Part shown: positions 15,885 through 24,648 of the stretch, piece after piece
Numbering within the stretch: the first letter of the stretch is position 1
Layout of the letters: each line of letters begins with the position of its first letter
Source: Roseateles subflavus
GTDB lineage: Bacteria; Pseudomonadota; Gammaproteobacteria; Burkholderiales; Burkholderiaceae_C
Direction of reading: 5' to 3'
Assembly: GCF_030285365.1 (NCBI RefSeq)
Contig: NZ_JASVDS010000001.1
Coordinates: 186,001-250,000, forward strand
DNA length: 64,000 nt
Position numbers and translations under genes: made by a program
The notes under the pieces: model-generated
What the model was told of the DNA's origin: nothing
Database searches by the model: none
The model's input: only the letters and a program-made list of their open reading frames with translations

Positions 15885-16463
15885 ATGCGCCTGACCCGCT
15901 GCGTCATCGCCACCCTGCTCGCCGCGGCACCGCCGGCTTGGGCGGACGACGCCTTTTCGGAGCTGATCTACGTTTGCGACGCCCCCCGCTCCACGCTCAC
16001 CCTCGGCAGGGTGGACGCGCAGGCCGAGGCCAGGCTGCAGGCGGCACGGGCCCGCGGCCAGCAGGCCGAACGAGTGGACGTCAGCCCGCTCATCCACAGA
16101 ACCCGGCAGACCAGCGCCGACGGCAGCCCGTTCCGGGGGGCCTCCGATACGCTGGTCAAGACCTGCGGCGACTTCACCGTCACCCTGGCCGGTGGCTATC
16201 TCAACGCCAACCCGGACGGCGCGGACGGGGTCTACGAGTGGCCGCTGGTCCGCATCGAGCACCGCAGCGGCAAGCGCTTCCCCATGCTCACGCTCGGCCG
16301 CTGCGACGCCAGTGCCGCCCGTTTCAGCCGCACCACGGCCTGCCCCATGGCGTGGGCCACGGAGATCCGCGCCTTCCTCCTGGACGGGCCCGGGCCCCGG
16401 GAGCCGGTCCTGTCGCTGGAGCATCAGTTCTCCGACTGGCGAGGACCGGAGGACGCGCCCTGA
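15885..16463 (+). CDS. secreted hypothetical protein (192 aa)
   Basis: The signal peptide MRLTRCVIATLLAAAPPAWA is followed by a compact polar domain with an even number of cysteines (YVCDAP, VKTCGDF, LGRCDAS, TACPMA), consistent with two periplasmic disulfides. I do not recognise the family. It lies 19 bases after the LysR gene and may be read with it. Confidence 0.55.
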   Translation: MRLTRCVIATLLAAAPPAWADDAFSELIYVCDAPRSTLTLGRVDAQAEARLQAARARGQQAERVDVSPLIHRTRQTSADGSPFRGASDTLVKTCGDFTVTLAGGYLNANPDGADGVYEWPLVRIEHRSGKRFPMLTLGRCDASAARFSRTTACPMAWATEIRAFLLDGPGPREPVLSLEHQFSDWRGPEDAP

Positions 16464-16714
16464 GCCCCGGGGACCGCCGAGGGCAGCGCCGCCCTCGAAG
16501 CCCCAGCGCCGGACCCCGCGTCGATCCAGCCCCCCCTTTCGCGCAGGCCTTCTTCCTGAAGGTCCCCCTGCCCGGTCCGCGGCCCGTCGGGGAGGGGCAC
16601 ACGCGCCAGCCCCGCGGCGGGCCGGCTCCCGGCTGGCCCGGGCCGAGTTCGCGTGCCTGCATCCGGGCAACGCCCGGCGCTTCGGCCGGCGAGCGCCTGG
16701 GCTAGCATGGCCCC

Positions 16715-17197
16715 ATGCCCATCACGCCCTTCCATTTCGGCCTGGGCGCCGCACTCCACGGCGCCGCGCCGCGGCACCTGAGCTTCCTGGCCTTCTGCGC
16801 GGCCAATGTGCTGATCGATGTCGAGTCGGCGTGGAACCTGCTGCGGGGCCACCATCCCGTCCACGCCTTCTTCCACAGCTACCTGGGCGCGACGCTGGCC
16901 GGCCTGCTCACGGCCGGGCTGGGCTGGCTGGGGCGGCGCTGGCGCCAGCGCCGCGGCAGCGTCAAGCGCCCGCCGGGACAGGCCCGCGCCGTGACCGTGG
17001 GGGCGCTGCTGGGCGCCGGGTCCCATGTGATGCTGGACAGCGTCATGCATGCCGACATCCGGCCCCTGGCCCCCTTCAGCGAGGCCAACGGCCTGTACGG
17101 ACTGCTGCCCCTGCCGGAGCTGCACCTGCTGCTCGTGGGCCTGGGCGTGCTGGGCGGACTGGCCGTGTGGCTGCGGCGGCTGCACGCCGGGGAGTGA
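16715..17197 (+). CDS. small membrane metal-dependent hydrolase (YdjM/DUF4184-like)
   Basis: 160 residues with about four membrane segments. Conserved His positions typical of the family: PITPFHFGLGAALHG at the N-terminus, HPVHAFFHSYLGA near 50, and GSHVMLDSVMHAD near 105. The membrane-bound metal-dependent hydrolase label is structural; no substrate is known. The 250 bases before it hold no gene I can support. Confidence 0.65.
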   Translation: MPITPFHFGLGAALHGAAPRHLSFLAFCAANVLIDVESAWNLLRGHHPVHAFFHSYLGATLAGLLTAGLGWLGRRWRQRRGSVKRPPGQARAVTVGALLGAGSHVMLDSVMHADIRPLAPFSEANGLYGLLPLPELHLLLVGLGVLGGLAVWLRRLHAGE

Positions 17198-17203
17198 GCA
17201 GCG

Positions 17204-17710
17204 ATGCCATGGCATGTCGAGACCCTGATCCTGGACCGCGTGTTCGATGTGCAGCGCGAGACCGGCCCCGAGGGCAATGAACCCTGTACCGCGTTCTCCT
17301 TCGAGGCCGGCGGCCAACGGCATTTCGCCATTTGTGTGCCCGGTCATCCGGCACTCGAGGCCGGCCACTGCCTGAGCTTCGTGCTGGAGAAGCCGGGAAA
17401 CTGGCAGACAGTGCAGGGCTGGCGCAATCACAGCACGGGAGAACGGGTGCTGCCACGGGCCGGCCTCGCCTGCTTCGGACTCCTGGTGGGTCTGCTGATG
17501 TCGGCCCTGGCCCTGTTCGCGCTTTGGTCGAGTGCCCACACCCGCTCGGCGAGCTGGGGCACCGGGCTCGGTCTGGTCGTGGGCCTGTGCGTGAGTGCCG
17601 GACTGGGCAGGCAATGGCAGCGCCAGCGCCAGGTGATCGAGCTCATCGAGGCCCTGCCCTCCCCGACGGAGGCCTTGCCAGGCACCGGAGCGCCAAAGCC
17701 CTCCGCTTGA
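17204..17710 (+). CDS. hypothetical membrane protein
   Basis: 168 residues. An N-terminal soluble beta-rich part (about 1-85) is followed by two membrane helices (FGLLVGLLMSALALFALW and GLGLVVGLCVSAGLG) and a short polar tail. Six bases after the preceding hydrolase gene, so probably the same transcript. Family not recognised. Confidence 0.55.
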   Translation: MPWHVETLILDRVFDVQRETGPEGNEPCTAFSFEAGGQRHFAICVPGHPALEAGHCLSFVLEKPGNWQTVQGWRNHSTGERVLPRAGLACFGLLVGLLMSALALFALWSSAHTRSASWGTGLGLVVGLCVSAGLGRQWQRQRQVIELIEALPSPTEALPGTGAPKPSA

Positions 17711-17731
17711 CGTCACCCTGACACCGCGCCG

Positions 17732-17749
17732 AGATCCGCCTCCGGATCT
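17732..17749. promoter_or_regulatory. perfect dyad upstream of the lldP-glcDEF operon
   Basis: Arms AGATCCG / CGGATCT with a 4-base centre, 22 bases after the preceding stop and 140 bases before the permease start. It could be a regulator site for the operon or the 3' hairpin of the upstream transcript. Confidence 0.35.
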
Positions 17750-17889
17750 ACCCTGTGTCCATCCACGCCCTGAAATTTCCTCAAGGCGCGCCCCGCCAGG
17801 ATTCACGCAGCGCCCGCCCATGGCCCTTCACCATCGCTCCCCAGCGGCTCATTCCCAAGGGCCCACCACAAGAGCGACTGGAGACAACC

Positions 17890-19548
17890 ATGGTCTGGCA
17901 ACAGGTCTACAACCCCTTCGACAACATGCTGCTCAGCACGCTGGTGGCCGCCATCCCGGTGGTCGTCATGCTGCTCGGGCTCGGCGTGTTCCACCTCAAG
18001 GCCCACGTGGCCGCGGCGGCCGGCCTGGCCAGCGCCCTGCTGATCGCCATCGTGGCCTTCGGCATGCCGGCGGGCATGGCCACGCGGGCCGCGCTGCTGG
18101 GCGGGCTCACCGGCCTGCTGCCCATCGGCTGGATCGTGCTGAACATCATCTTCCTGCACCAGCTCACCGAGCAGAACGGCAGCTTCAAGGTGCTGCAGGA
18201 CTCCATCGCCGGCATCACGCAGGACCGCCGGCTGCAGCTGCTGCTGATCGCCTTCGCCTTCGGCGCCTTCTTCGAGGGCGCGGCCGGCTTCGGCACGCCC
18301 GTGGCGGTGACGGCGGCCATCCTGATCGGCCTCGGGTTCTCGCCGCTGGCCGCCTCGGGCCTCTCGCTGATCGCCAACACGGCGCCGGTGGCCTACGGGG
18401 CGCTGGGCACGCCGGTGATCACGCTGGCCAAGGTCCATGGCTACGACCTGATGGCCGTCTCCGGCATGATCGGCCGCCAGCTGCCCTTCTTCTCGCTGCT
18501 GGTGCCCTTCTGGCTGATCTGGGCCTTCGCCGGCCGCAAGGCCATGATGGAGATCTGGCCTGCCATTCTGGTGACGGGCCTGTCCTTCGCCATCCCGCAA
18601 TACCTGGTGAGCAACTTCATCGGCCCCGAGCTGGTGGACGTGATCGCCGCCATGGTGTCGATGACCTGCCTGGTGGGCTTCCTGCGCGTCTGGCAGCCCA
18701 AGAAGCTGTGGACCTCGGTCTCGCTGAAGGGCCATGAGCAGGACGGCGGCGTCGCGCTGCCCCCGCAGAAGCCGCAGGTGCACCCGCGCAGCGCCGTCAT
18801 CAAGGCCTGGACGCCCTGGGTGATCCTGACCGTCTTCGTGTTCGCCTGGGGCCTGCCGGTCACCAAGACCTGGCTGAATGGCATCTTTGCGCCCAAGTTC
18901 GCCATCGAGGGCCTGCACAAGCTGGTGCAGAAGGTCGCGCCGGTCGTGCCCACCCCGCACAACGAGGCCGCCGAGTACGTCTTCAACCTGCTGTCCTCCA
19001 CCGGCACCGGCATCCTGCTGTCCGCCATCGTGGGCGGCCTGCTGATGGGCTACGGCATCCCGGCGCTCGTCCGCACCTTCTTCAAGACGGTGTGGCTGGT
19101 GCGCACCTCGCTGCTGACCATCGTGCTGATGCTGGCCCTGGGCACGCTGACGCGCTACAGCGGCCTGGACACCACCCTGGGCCTGGCCTTTGCCGGCACC
19201 GGCGTGCTCTACCCCTTCTTCGGCACCCTGATGGGCTGGCTGGGCGTGGCGCTGACGGGCTCGGACACCGCCTCCAACGTCCTCTTCGGCGGCATGCAGA
19301 AGGTGGCGGCCGAGCAGCTGGGCCTCAATCCCAACCTGATGGGCGCGGCCAACAGCTCGGGCGGCGTGATGGGCAAGATGATCGACGCGCAGTCCATCGT
19401 CGTGGCCTCCACCGCCACCCGCTGGTTCAACCATGAAGGCGACATCCTGCGCTACGTGTTCTTCCACAGCATCGCCCTGGCCTGCCTGGTGGGCATCTTC
19501 GTGACGCTGCAGGCCTACGTGCCGCCGTTCACCTGGCTCGTCCACTGA
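17890..19548 (+). CDS. lldP: L-lactate/glycolate permease (LctP family)
   Basis: 552 residues, at least twelve membrane segments. It opens with MVWQQVYNPFDN, the characteristic LctP start, and contains GAFFEGAAGFGTPVAVTAA and the late block LTGSDTASNVLFG, both family signatures. These proteins import L-lactate, D-lactate and glycolate with protons. Because the next three genes encode glycolate oxidase, the physiological role may be closer to E. coli GlcA (inference). GGAG eight bases before the ATG. Confidence 0.9.
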   Translation: MVWQQVYNPFDNMLLSTLVAAIPVVVMLLGLGVFHLKAHVAAAAGLASALLIAIVAFGMPAGMATRAALLGGLTGLLPIGWIVLNIIFLHQLTEQNGSFKVLQDSIAGITQDRRLQLLLIAFAFGAFFEGAAGFGTPVAVTAAILIGLGFSPLAASGLSLIANTAPVAYGALGTPVITLAKVHGYDLMAVSGMIGRQLPFFSLLVPFWLIWAFAGRKAMMEIWPAILVTGLSFAIPQYLVSNFIGPELVDVIAAMVSMTCLVGFLRVWQPKKLWTSVSLKGHEQDGGVALPPQKPQVHPRSAVIKAWTPWVILTVFVFAWGLPVTKTWLNGIFAPKFAIEGLHKLVQKVAPVVPTPHNEAAEYVFNLLSSTGTGILLSAIVGGLLMGYGIPALVRTFFKTVWLVRTSLLTIVLMLALGTLTRYSGLDTTLGLAFAGTGVLYPFFGTLMGWLGVALTGSDTASNVLFGGMQKVAAEQLGLNPNLMGAANSSGGVMGKMIDAQSIVVASTATRWFNHEGDILRYVFFHSIALACLVGIFVTLQAYVPPFTWLVH

Positions 19549-19621
19549 TCCGCCGGCCTGCGGCCCTCCGGGCGGGCTACAGTGACGCACTGAGCCCGCC
19601 CTCCGCCTTGATGCCCCAGTC

Positions 19622-21121
19622 ATGAACCTCACCGACGCCGCCTCGCTCACCCCGGCCGAGCGCGCCCAGCGCCAGCACCGCCTGGTGCAGGCCCTGCGCG
19701 GGCTCCTGCCGGCCCACGCCCTGCTGTGGCAGGCCGAGGAGACCACGCCCTACGAGTGCGACGGGCTCTCCGCCTACCGCGCCCGCCCGCTGGCCGTGGC
19801 CCTGCCCGAGACCGAGGCGCAGGTCGCCGCCGTGCTGCGCTGCTGCCTGGAGCTGGAGGTGCCCGTGGTCGCGCGCGGCGCCGGCACCGGCCTCTCGGGT
19901 GGCGCGCTGCCGCATCCCGACGGCCTCGTGCTCTCGCTCGCGCGGCTCAACCAGATCCTGGACATCGATCCGCTCGCCCGCACCGCCCGTGTGCAGTGCG
20001 GCGTGCGCAACCTCGCCATCTCCGAAGCGGCCGCGCCGCTGGGCCTCTACTACGCACCGGACCCGAGCAGCCAGATCGCCTGCACCATCGGCGGCAACAT
20101 CGCCGAGAACTCCGGCGGCGTGCACTGCCTCAAGTACGGCCTGACCCTGCACAACGTGCTGCGGGTCAAGGGCTACACCGTGCGCGGCGAGGCCGTGACG
20201 TTCGGTTCCGAGGCGCTGGATGTGCCAGGTCTTGACCTGCTGGCCACGGTGGTCGGCAGCGAGGGCATGCTGGCCGTGGTGACCGAGGTGACGGTGCGCC
20301 TGCTGCCGCGGCCCATCCTGGCGCGCTGCATCATGGCCAGCTTCGACGACGTCCGCAAGGCCGGCCAGGCCGTGGCCGATCTCATCGCCGCGGGCATCAT
20401 CCCCGCCGGGCTGGAGATGATGGACAAGCCCATGACCGCCGCCGTGGAGGACTTCGTCCACGCCGGCTACGACCTGACCGCCGAGGCCATCCTGCTGTGC
20501 GAGAGCGACGGCACGCCGGACGAGGTCGAGGAGGAGATCGAGCGCATGAGTGCCGTGCTGCGCGACAGCGGTGCCACGCAGATTTCGGTCAGCGCCGACG
20601 AGGCCCAGCGCCTGCGCTTCTGGAGCGGCCGCAAGAACGCCTTCCCCGCCTCGGGCCGCCTGAGCCCCGACTACATGTGCATGGACTCGACCATCCCGCG
20701 CAAGCGCCTGGCCGACATCCTGCTGGCCATCGCCGAGATGGAGAAGAAGTACGGCCTGCGCTGCGCCAACGTCTTCCATGCGGGCGACGGCAACCTGCAC
20801 CCGCTGATCCTCTTCGATGCCAACGACCCGGACCAGCTGGACCGCTGCGAGCGCTTCGGTGCCGAGATCCTGGAGACGAGCGTGGCGCTGGGCGGCACCA
20901 TCACCGGCGAGCACGGCGTGGGCATCGAGAAGCTGGCGTCGATGTGCGTGCAGTTCAGCCCCGAGGAGCTGCAGCAGATGCGCGCGTTCAAGGCCGCCTT
21001 CGATCCGCAGGGCCTGCTCAATCCGGGCAAGCTCATTCCCAGCCATGCGCGCTGTGCGGAATACGGCAAGATGCATGTCCGTAAAGGCCTGCTGGCCTTC
21101 CCTGATCTGCCGAGGTTCTGA
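19622..21121 (+). CDS. glcD: glycolate oxidase FAD subunit GlcD
   Basis: 499 residues. FAD-binding type 4 domain with VVARGAGTGLSGGALP near residue 83 and IGGNIAENSGGVHCLKYG near 157; C-terminal FAD-oxidase domain with FHAGDGNLHPLILF and GEHGVGIEK. GlcD holds the FAD that oxidises glycolate to glyoxylate, passing electrons through GlcE and GlcF to the quinone pool. Start 73 bases after the permease stop; GlcE follows with no gap. D-lactate dehydrogenases are the nearest alternative, but the DEF order favours glycolate. Confidence 0.93.
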   Translation: MNLTDAASLTPAERAQRQHRLVQALRGLLPAHALLWQAEETTPYECDGLSAYRARPLAVALPETEAQVAAVLRCCLELEVPVVARGAGTGLSGGALPHPDGLVLSLARLNQILDIDPLARTARVQCGVRNLAISEAAAPLGLYYAPDPSSQIACTIGGNIAENSGGVHCLKYGLTLHNVLRVKGYTVRGEAVTFGSEALDVPGLDLLATVVGSEGMLAVVTEVTVRLLPRPILARCIMASFDDVRKAGQAVADLIAAGIIPAGLEMMDKPMTAAVEDFVHAGYDLTAEAILLCESDGTPDEVEEEIERMSAVLRDSGATQISVSADEAQRLRFWSGRKNAFPASGRLSPDYMCMDSTIPRKRLADILLAIAEMEKKYGLRCANVFHAGDGNLHPLILFDANDPDQLDRCERFGAEILETSVALGGTITGEHGVGIEKLASMCVQFSPEELQQMRAFKAAFDPQGLLNPGKLIPSHARCAEYGKMHVRKGLLAFPDLPRF

Positions 21122-22249
21122 ATGTCCGCATCCGCTCCGTCTTCCCCGCGCCTGGCCCCCGACGCGCTGGGCGCCCTGCAGGCCCGCATCCAGGACGCCG
21201 CCACGCGGGGTCAGGTCTTGCAGCTGCAGGGCCAGGGCAGCAAGCAGTTCTACGGCGGCACGCCGCAGGGCGAGCTGCTGGACCTCACCCGGATCGACGG
21301 CCTGGCCGGCATCAGCGCCTACGAGCCGAGCGAGCTGGTGGTCACGGCCCGGGCCGCGACGCCGCTGGCCGAGCTGGAAGCGCTGCTGGCGGCGCAGGGG
21401 CAGCATCTGGCCTTCGAGCCGCCGCGCTTCGACGGCCGCGGCACCGTCGGCGGCATGGTCGCGGCGGGGCTGTCCGGCCCCTCGCGCGCCACGCAGGGCT
21501 CGCTGCGTGACCACGTGCTGGGCCTCACGATGATCAACGGCCGCGGCGAGCTGCTCAGCTTCGGCGGCACGGTCATGAAGAACGTCGCCGGCTACGACCT
21601 GCCCCGCCTGATGTGCGGCGGCCTGGGCGTGCTGGGCGTGATCGTCGAAGTCTCGCTGAAGGTGCTGCCCGTGCCCGTGGCGTGCTGCACGCTGCGCTTC
21701 GACATGCCCGAGGCGGAGGCCCTGCAGCAGATGAACCGCTGGTCCGGCAAGCCCCTGCCCCTGCGCGCCAGCGCGGCCTGGGACGGCGCGCTGGTGCTGG
21801 AGCTGGCCGGCGCCGAACGCGCCGTGGCGGCCGCGCGGCGCGAGCTGGGCGGCGAGCTGATTCCCGAGGACCTGGCCGCCGGCTTCTGGCGCGGCCTGCG
21901 GGACCACAGCGACGAGTTCTTCGTCGGTGCCTGCCGCGCGGTGCAGGGCGGCGCCAAGCTGTGGCGCCTGTCACTGCCACAGACGGCGCCCAGCCTGCGC
22001 ATCCCCGGCGAGCAGATGATCGAATGGGGCGGCGCCCAGCGCTGGGTCACCACGCCCCTGCCCGCCGCGCAGCTGCGCGAGATGGCTGCGCAGGCCGGCG
22101 GCCACGCCACGCTGTTCCGCTCGCTGGACAAGTCCGTGGGCGTGTTCAGCCCGCTGAGCGCGCCGCTGGCCCGCATCCACCGCGACCTCAAGACCGCCTT
22201 CGACCCGGCCGGCGTGTTCAACCGCGGCCGGCTCTACCCCGATTTCTGA
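21122..22249 (+). CDS. glcE: glycolate oxidase subunit GlcE
   Basis: 375 residues. A second, shorter FAD-binding type 4 domain: ELVVTARAATPLAELEALL, FDGRGTVGGMVAAGLSGPS and the signature GGTVMKNVAGYDLPRLMCGG. The C-terminal half is specific to GlcE and ends in AFDPAGVFNRGRLY. The start codon abuts the GlcD stop. The codons near residues 29-33 (RGQVL) include one copy of the dispersed 14-base motif (21208-21221). Confidence 0.93.
   Translation: MSASAPSSPRLAPDALGALQARIQDAATRGQVLQLQGQGSKQFYGGTPQGELLDLTRIDGLAGISAYEPSELVVTARAATPLAELEALLAAQGQHLAFEPPRFDGRGTVGGMVAAGLSGPSRATQGSLRDHVLGLTMINGRGELLSFGGTVMKNVAGYDLPRLMCGGLGVLGVIVEVSLKVLPVPVACCTLRFDMPEAEALQQMNRWSGKPLPLRASAAWDGALVLELAGAERAVAAARRELGGELIPEDLAAGFWRGLRDHSDEFFVGACRAVQGGAKLWRLSLPQTAPSLRIPGEQMIEWGGAQRWVTTPLPAAQLREMAAQAGGHATLFRSLDKSVGVFSPLSAPLARIHRDLKTAFDPAGVFNRGRLYPDF
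21208..21221 (+). repeat. copy of the dispersed 14-base motif GGGTCAGGTCTTGC
   Basis: Exact match, inside glcE, flanked by one extra G and A (GGGGTCAGGTCTTGCA). One of five exact copies in the window. Confidence 0.6.
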
Positions 22250-22272
22250 GCGCACGCGCGCCACGATCCACC

Positions 22273-23565
22273 ATGCAGACCCGCCTCGCCCCCGAGTTCC
22301 TGAACACCGCCGCCGGCGAGGCGGCCGAGGCCATCCTGCGGCGCTGCGTGCACTGCGGCTTCTGCACCGCCACCTGCCCCACCTACCAGCTGCTGGGCGA
22401 CGAGCTCGACGGCCCGCGCGGCCGCATCTACCTCATCAAGCAGGTGCTGGAGGGGGCCGAGCCCACGCGCGCCACGCAGGCGCACCTGGACCGGTGCCTC
22501 ACGTGCCGCAACTGCGAGAGCACCTGCCCGTCCGGCGTGCAGTACGGCCAGCTGCTGGAGATCGGCCGCGAGATCGTCGACCGCAAGGTGCCGCGCCCGC
22601 GCACCGAGCGCGCCGTGCACTGGCTGCTGCGCGAGGGGCTGACCTCGCCGCTCTTCCCCGCCGCCGCGAAGGTCGGGCAGGCGCTGCGCCCGCTCGTGCC
22701 CGCGGCCCTGCGCGAGAAGCTGCCACCCAAGGCCGGACCGCGTGCCCATCAGTGGCCCACGCGCAGCCATCCGCGCCGCGTGCTGATGCTGCTGGGCTGC
22801 GTGCAACCCTCGCTGATGCCCAACATCAATGCCGCGACGGCCCGCGTGCTCGATGCCATCGGCATCCAGACCCTGGTGGCCGACGAGGCCGGCTGCTGTG
22901 GCGCCATCCGCGCCCACCTGCATGACGAGCCCGGCGGCCTGGACGACATGCGCCGCAACGTCGACGCCTGGTGGCCCCTCGTGGAGGGCCTGACCGCGGC
23001 CGGCACGGTCGAGGCCATCGTGATGAATGCCTCGGGCTGCGGCGTGATGGTCAAGGACTACGGCCGCCTGCTGGCGAACGATCCGGCCTACGCCGAACGC
23101 GCCGCCCGCATCAGCGCCCTGTGCCAGGACATCAGCGAGCTGCTCGGCGCCGAGGCGGACGCCCTGGAGCAGGCGGTGGCGCGCGCCCAGGCCCAGGCGC
23201 AGGCGAGCACCGGCCAGAAGCCGCGCCTGGCCTACCACCCGCCCTGCACGCTGCAGCACGGCCAGCAGCTCAAGGGCGGCGTCGAGGCGCTGATGCGCCG
23301 GCTCGGCTTCGACATCCAGGTTTCGCGCACCGAGAGCCACCTCTGCTGCGGCTCTGCCGGCACCTACTCCCTGCTCCAGCCCACGCTCTCCCACCAGCTC
23401 CGGGACCGCAAGCTCGCCGCGCTGGCGCCCCTGCAGGCGGACTGCACCGTGTCGGGCAACATCGGCTGCATCCAGCATCTGCAATCGGGGACCGAGCAGC
23501 CGGTCCGTCACTGGGTGGAGGTGGTGGACGAAGCACTGGGCGCTGAGCGCACAACGCAGCCCTGA
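22273..23565 (+). CDS. glcF: glycolate oxidase iron-sulfur subunit GlcF
   Basis: 430 residues. Two 4Fe-4S motifs, C25-x2-C28-x2-C31-x3-C35 and C75-x2-C78-x2-C81-x3-C85, then two CCG domains (AGCCGAIRAH and HLCCGSAGTY) that hold a further cluster in this superfamily. GlcF passes electrons from the flavin subunits to the membrane. An Ala/Gln-rich insertion (RAQAQAQAS) near residue 310 is unusual but harmless-looking. Start 23 bases after the glcE stop. Confidence 0.93.
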   Translation: MQTRLAPEFLNTAAGEAAEAILRRCVHCGFCTATCPTYQLLGDELDGPRGRIYLIKQVLEGAEPTRATQAHLDRCLTCRNCESTCPSGVQYGQLLEIGREIVDRKVPRPRTERAVHWLLREGLTSPLFPAAAKVGQALRPLVPAALREKLPPKAGPRAHQWPTRSHPRRVLMLLGCVQPSLMPNINAATARVLDAIGIQTLVADEAGCCGAIRAHLHDEPGGLDDMRRNVDAWWPLVEGLTAAGTVEAIVMNASGCGVMVKDYGRLLANDPAYAERAARISALCQDISELLGAEADALEQAVARAQAQAQASTGQKPRLAYHPPCTLQHGQQLKGGVEALMRRLGFDIQVSRTESHLCCGSAGTYSLLQPTLSHQLRDRKLAALAPLQADCTVSGNIGCIQHLQSGTEQPVRHWVEVVDEALGAERTTQP

Positions 23566-23857
23566 CCCGGCAAGTCCACGGAACCCACCGGCGGACGCTG
23601 CGGCCCGCAGCCGCTGCCGCGCCCCACGGTCAGCCGCCGGGGCAGGCCACGCCTGCAGACACCGCTTCCGCACCGAAGAAAATGCGCCACAATCCGGCCC
23701 GCCCCACGGCGTCCGGCGCATCCTAATGCTTTCATTGACCGGATCCATTCATCGTCCGCTTGGCCTGACGACCAGGCATCGGACCTCGACCCGAGGGCGC
23801 CCTGCAAGGACAGGGGCTGCATCGCCCCAACTCGAAAACAAAGGAATGGCGTAGATC

Positions 23858-24535
23858 ATGAAAAGGCTGTCTCTGAGTCGACTGGTGCCCACCGCGGCGC
23901 TTCTGCTGCTGGCGTGCGCGGCGCATGCCAGCCCCGTGACGTTCAAGTTCACCGGACAGGTCACCGGCAGCTATGGCTATCTCAACAAGGCCACCGACCT
24001 GCCCCTGGGCGCGGAGATCTCGGGCACGGTCTCGTATGAAACGTCCCTGAAGAACATCTCCTTCCTCTCGTCCGCCGGCACCTACTCGGACTACTCAGCC
24101 TCCAGCGGCATCACGCTGCTGGCACCCCATGGGAGCATCACCAGCAAGTTGCCCGGCACGTTTGTCGGACTGCGGCTGAGCACGGTCGACAACCACGCGA
24201 CCTTCCCCTCAGGGCCCGATACGTTCGGCATGTACGAGTACTTCGACAGCCTCACCCTGGCGGGGTTCCGAAGCATCTATTCCATCGGCATCGGCTTTGA
24301 GCTCGCCGACCGGCTTTCAGGCCTGAATCTTCCAGGGTCCTTGTCGGCCCAGGACATCCGTTCGGGCCACTGGAACATCCAGTTCATGGATGGCTCCGGG
24401 CTGTACGGCACCGTCGGCATCCTCGGCAACCCGTCGGCGGTGCCGGAGCCCAGCAGTGCGCTGCTGGGCTCGCTGGCGCTCGGGCTCCTGCTGATCGGCC
24501 GTCGTCGTCCGCGCCGCACCACGCCCACGGCCTGA
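23858..24535 (+). CDS. PEP-CTERM sorting-domain protein
   Basis: 225 residues. An N-terminal signal peptide (cleavage after AAHA) is followed by a Ser/Gly/Thr-rich beta-type domain without cysteines after the signal. The C-terminal sorting tail is classic: VPEP at about 195-198, a hydrophobic helix (LLGSLALGLLLIG) and a basic end (RRRPRR). Such proteins are cut and anchored by an exosortase (EpsH/XrtA type) in exopolysaccharide-making Gram-negatives; no exosortase lies in this window. Its base composition looks slightly less GC-rich than its neighbours. The 290 bases upstream hold no gene. Confidence 0.88.
   Translation: MKRLSLSRLVPTAALLLLACAAHASPVTFKFTGQVTGSYGYLNKATDLPLGAEISGTVSYETSLKNISFLSSAGTYSDYSASSGITLLAPHGSITSKLPGTFVGLRLSTVDNHATFPSGPDTFGMYEYFDSLTLAGFRSIYSIGIGFELADRLSGLNLPGSLSAQDIRSGHWNIQFMDGSGLYGTVGILGNPSAVPEPSSALLGSLALGLLLIGRRRPRRTTPTA
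24446..24471 (+). repeat. perfect hairpin inside the PEP-CTERM coding tail
   Basis: Arms GAGCCCAGCAG / CTGCTGGGCTC (11 bases) with loop TGCG, lying over the codons for the EPSSALLGS part of the sorting signal. Seen directly; whether it matters for expression is unknown. Confidence 0.5.
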
Positions 24536-24648
24536 CCACAGGCAGCAGGCGATCGCGGCACCGAGGAGCCACGGCCGGCCCGCGCGCCGGTCCGGCCGGG
24601 TGCCTGAAGGTCGGCGGCCTCGTTGACCCCGAGCACCGTCCGACGCCG

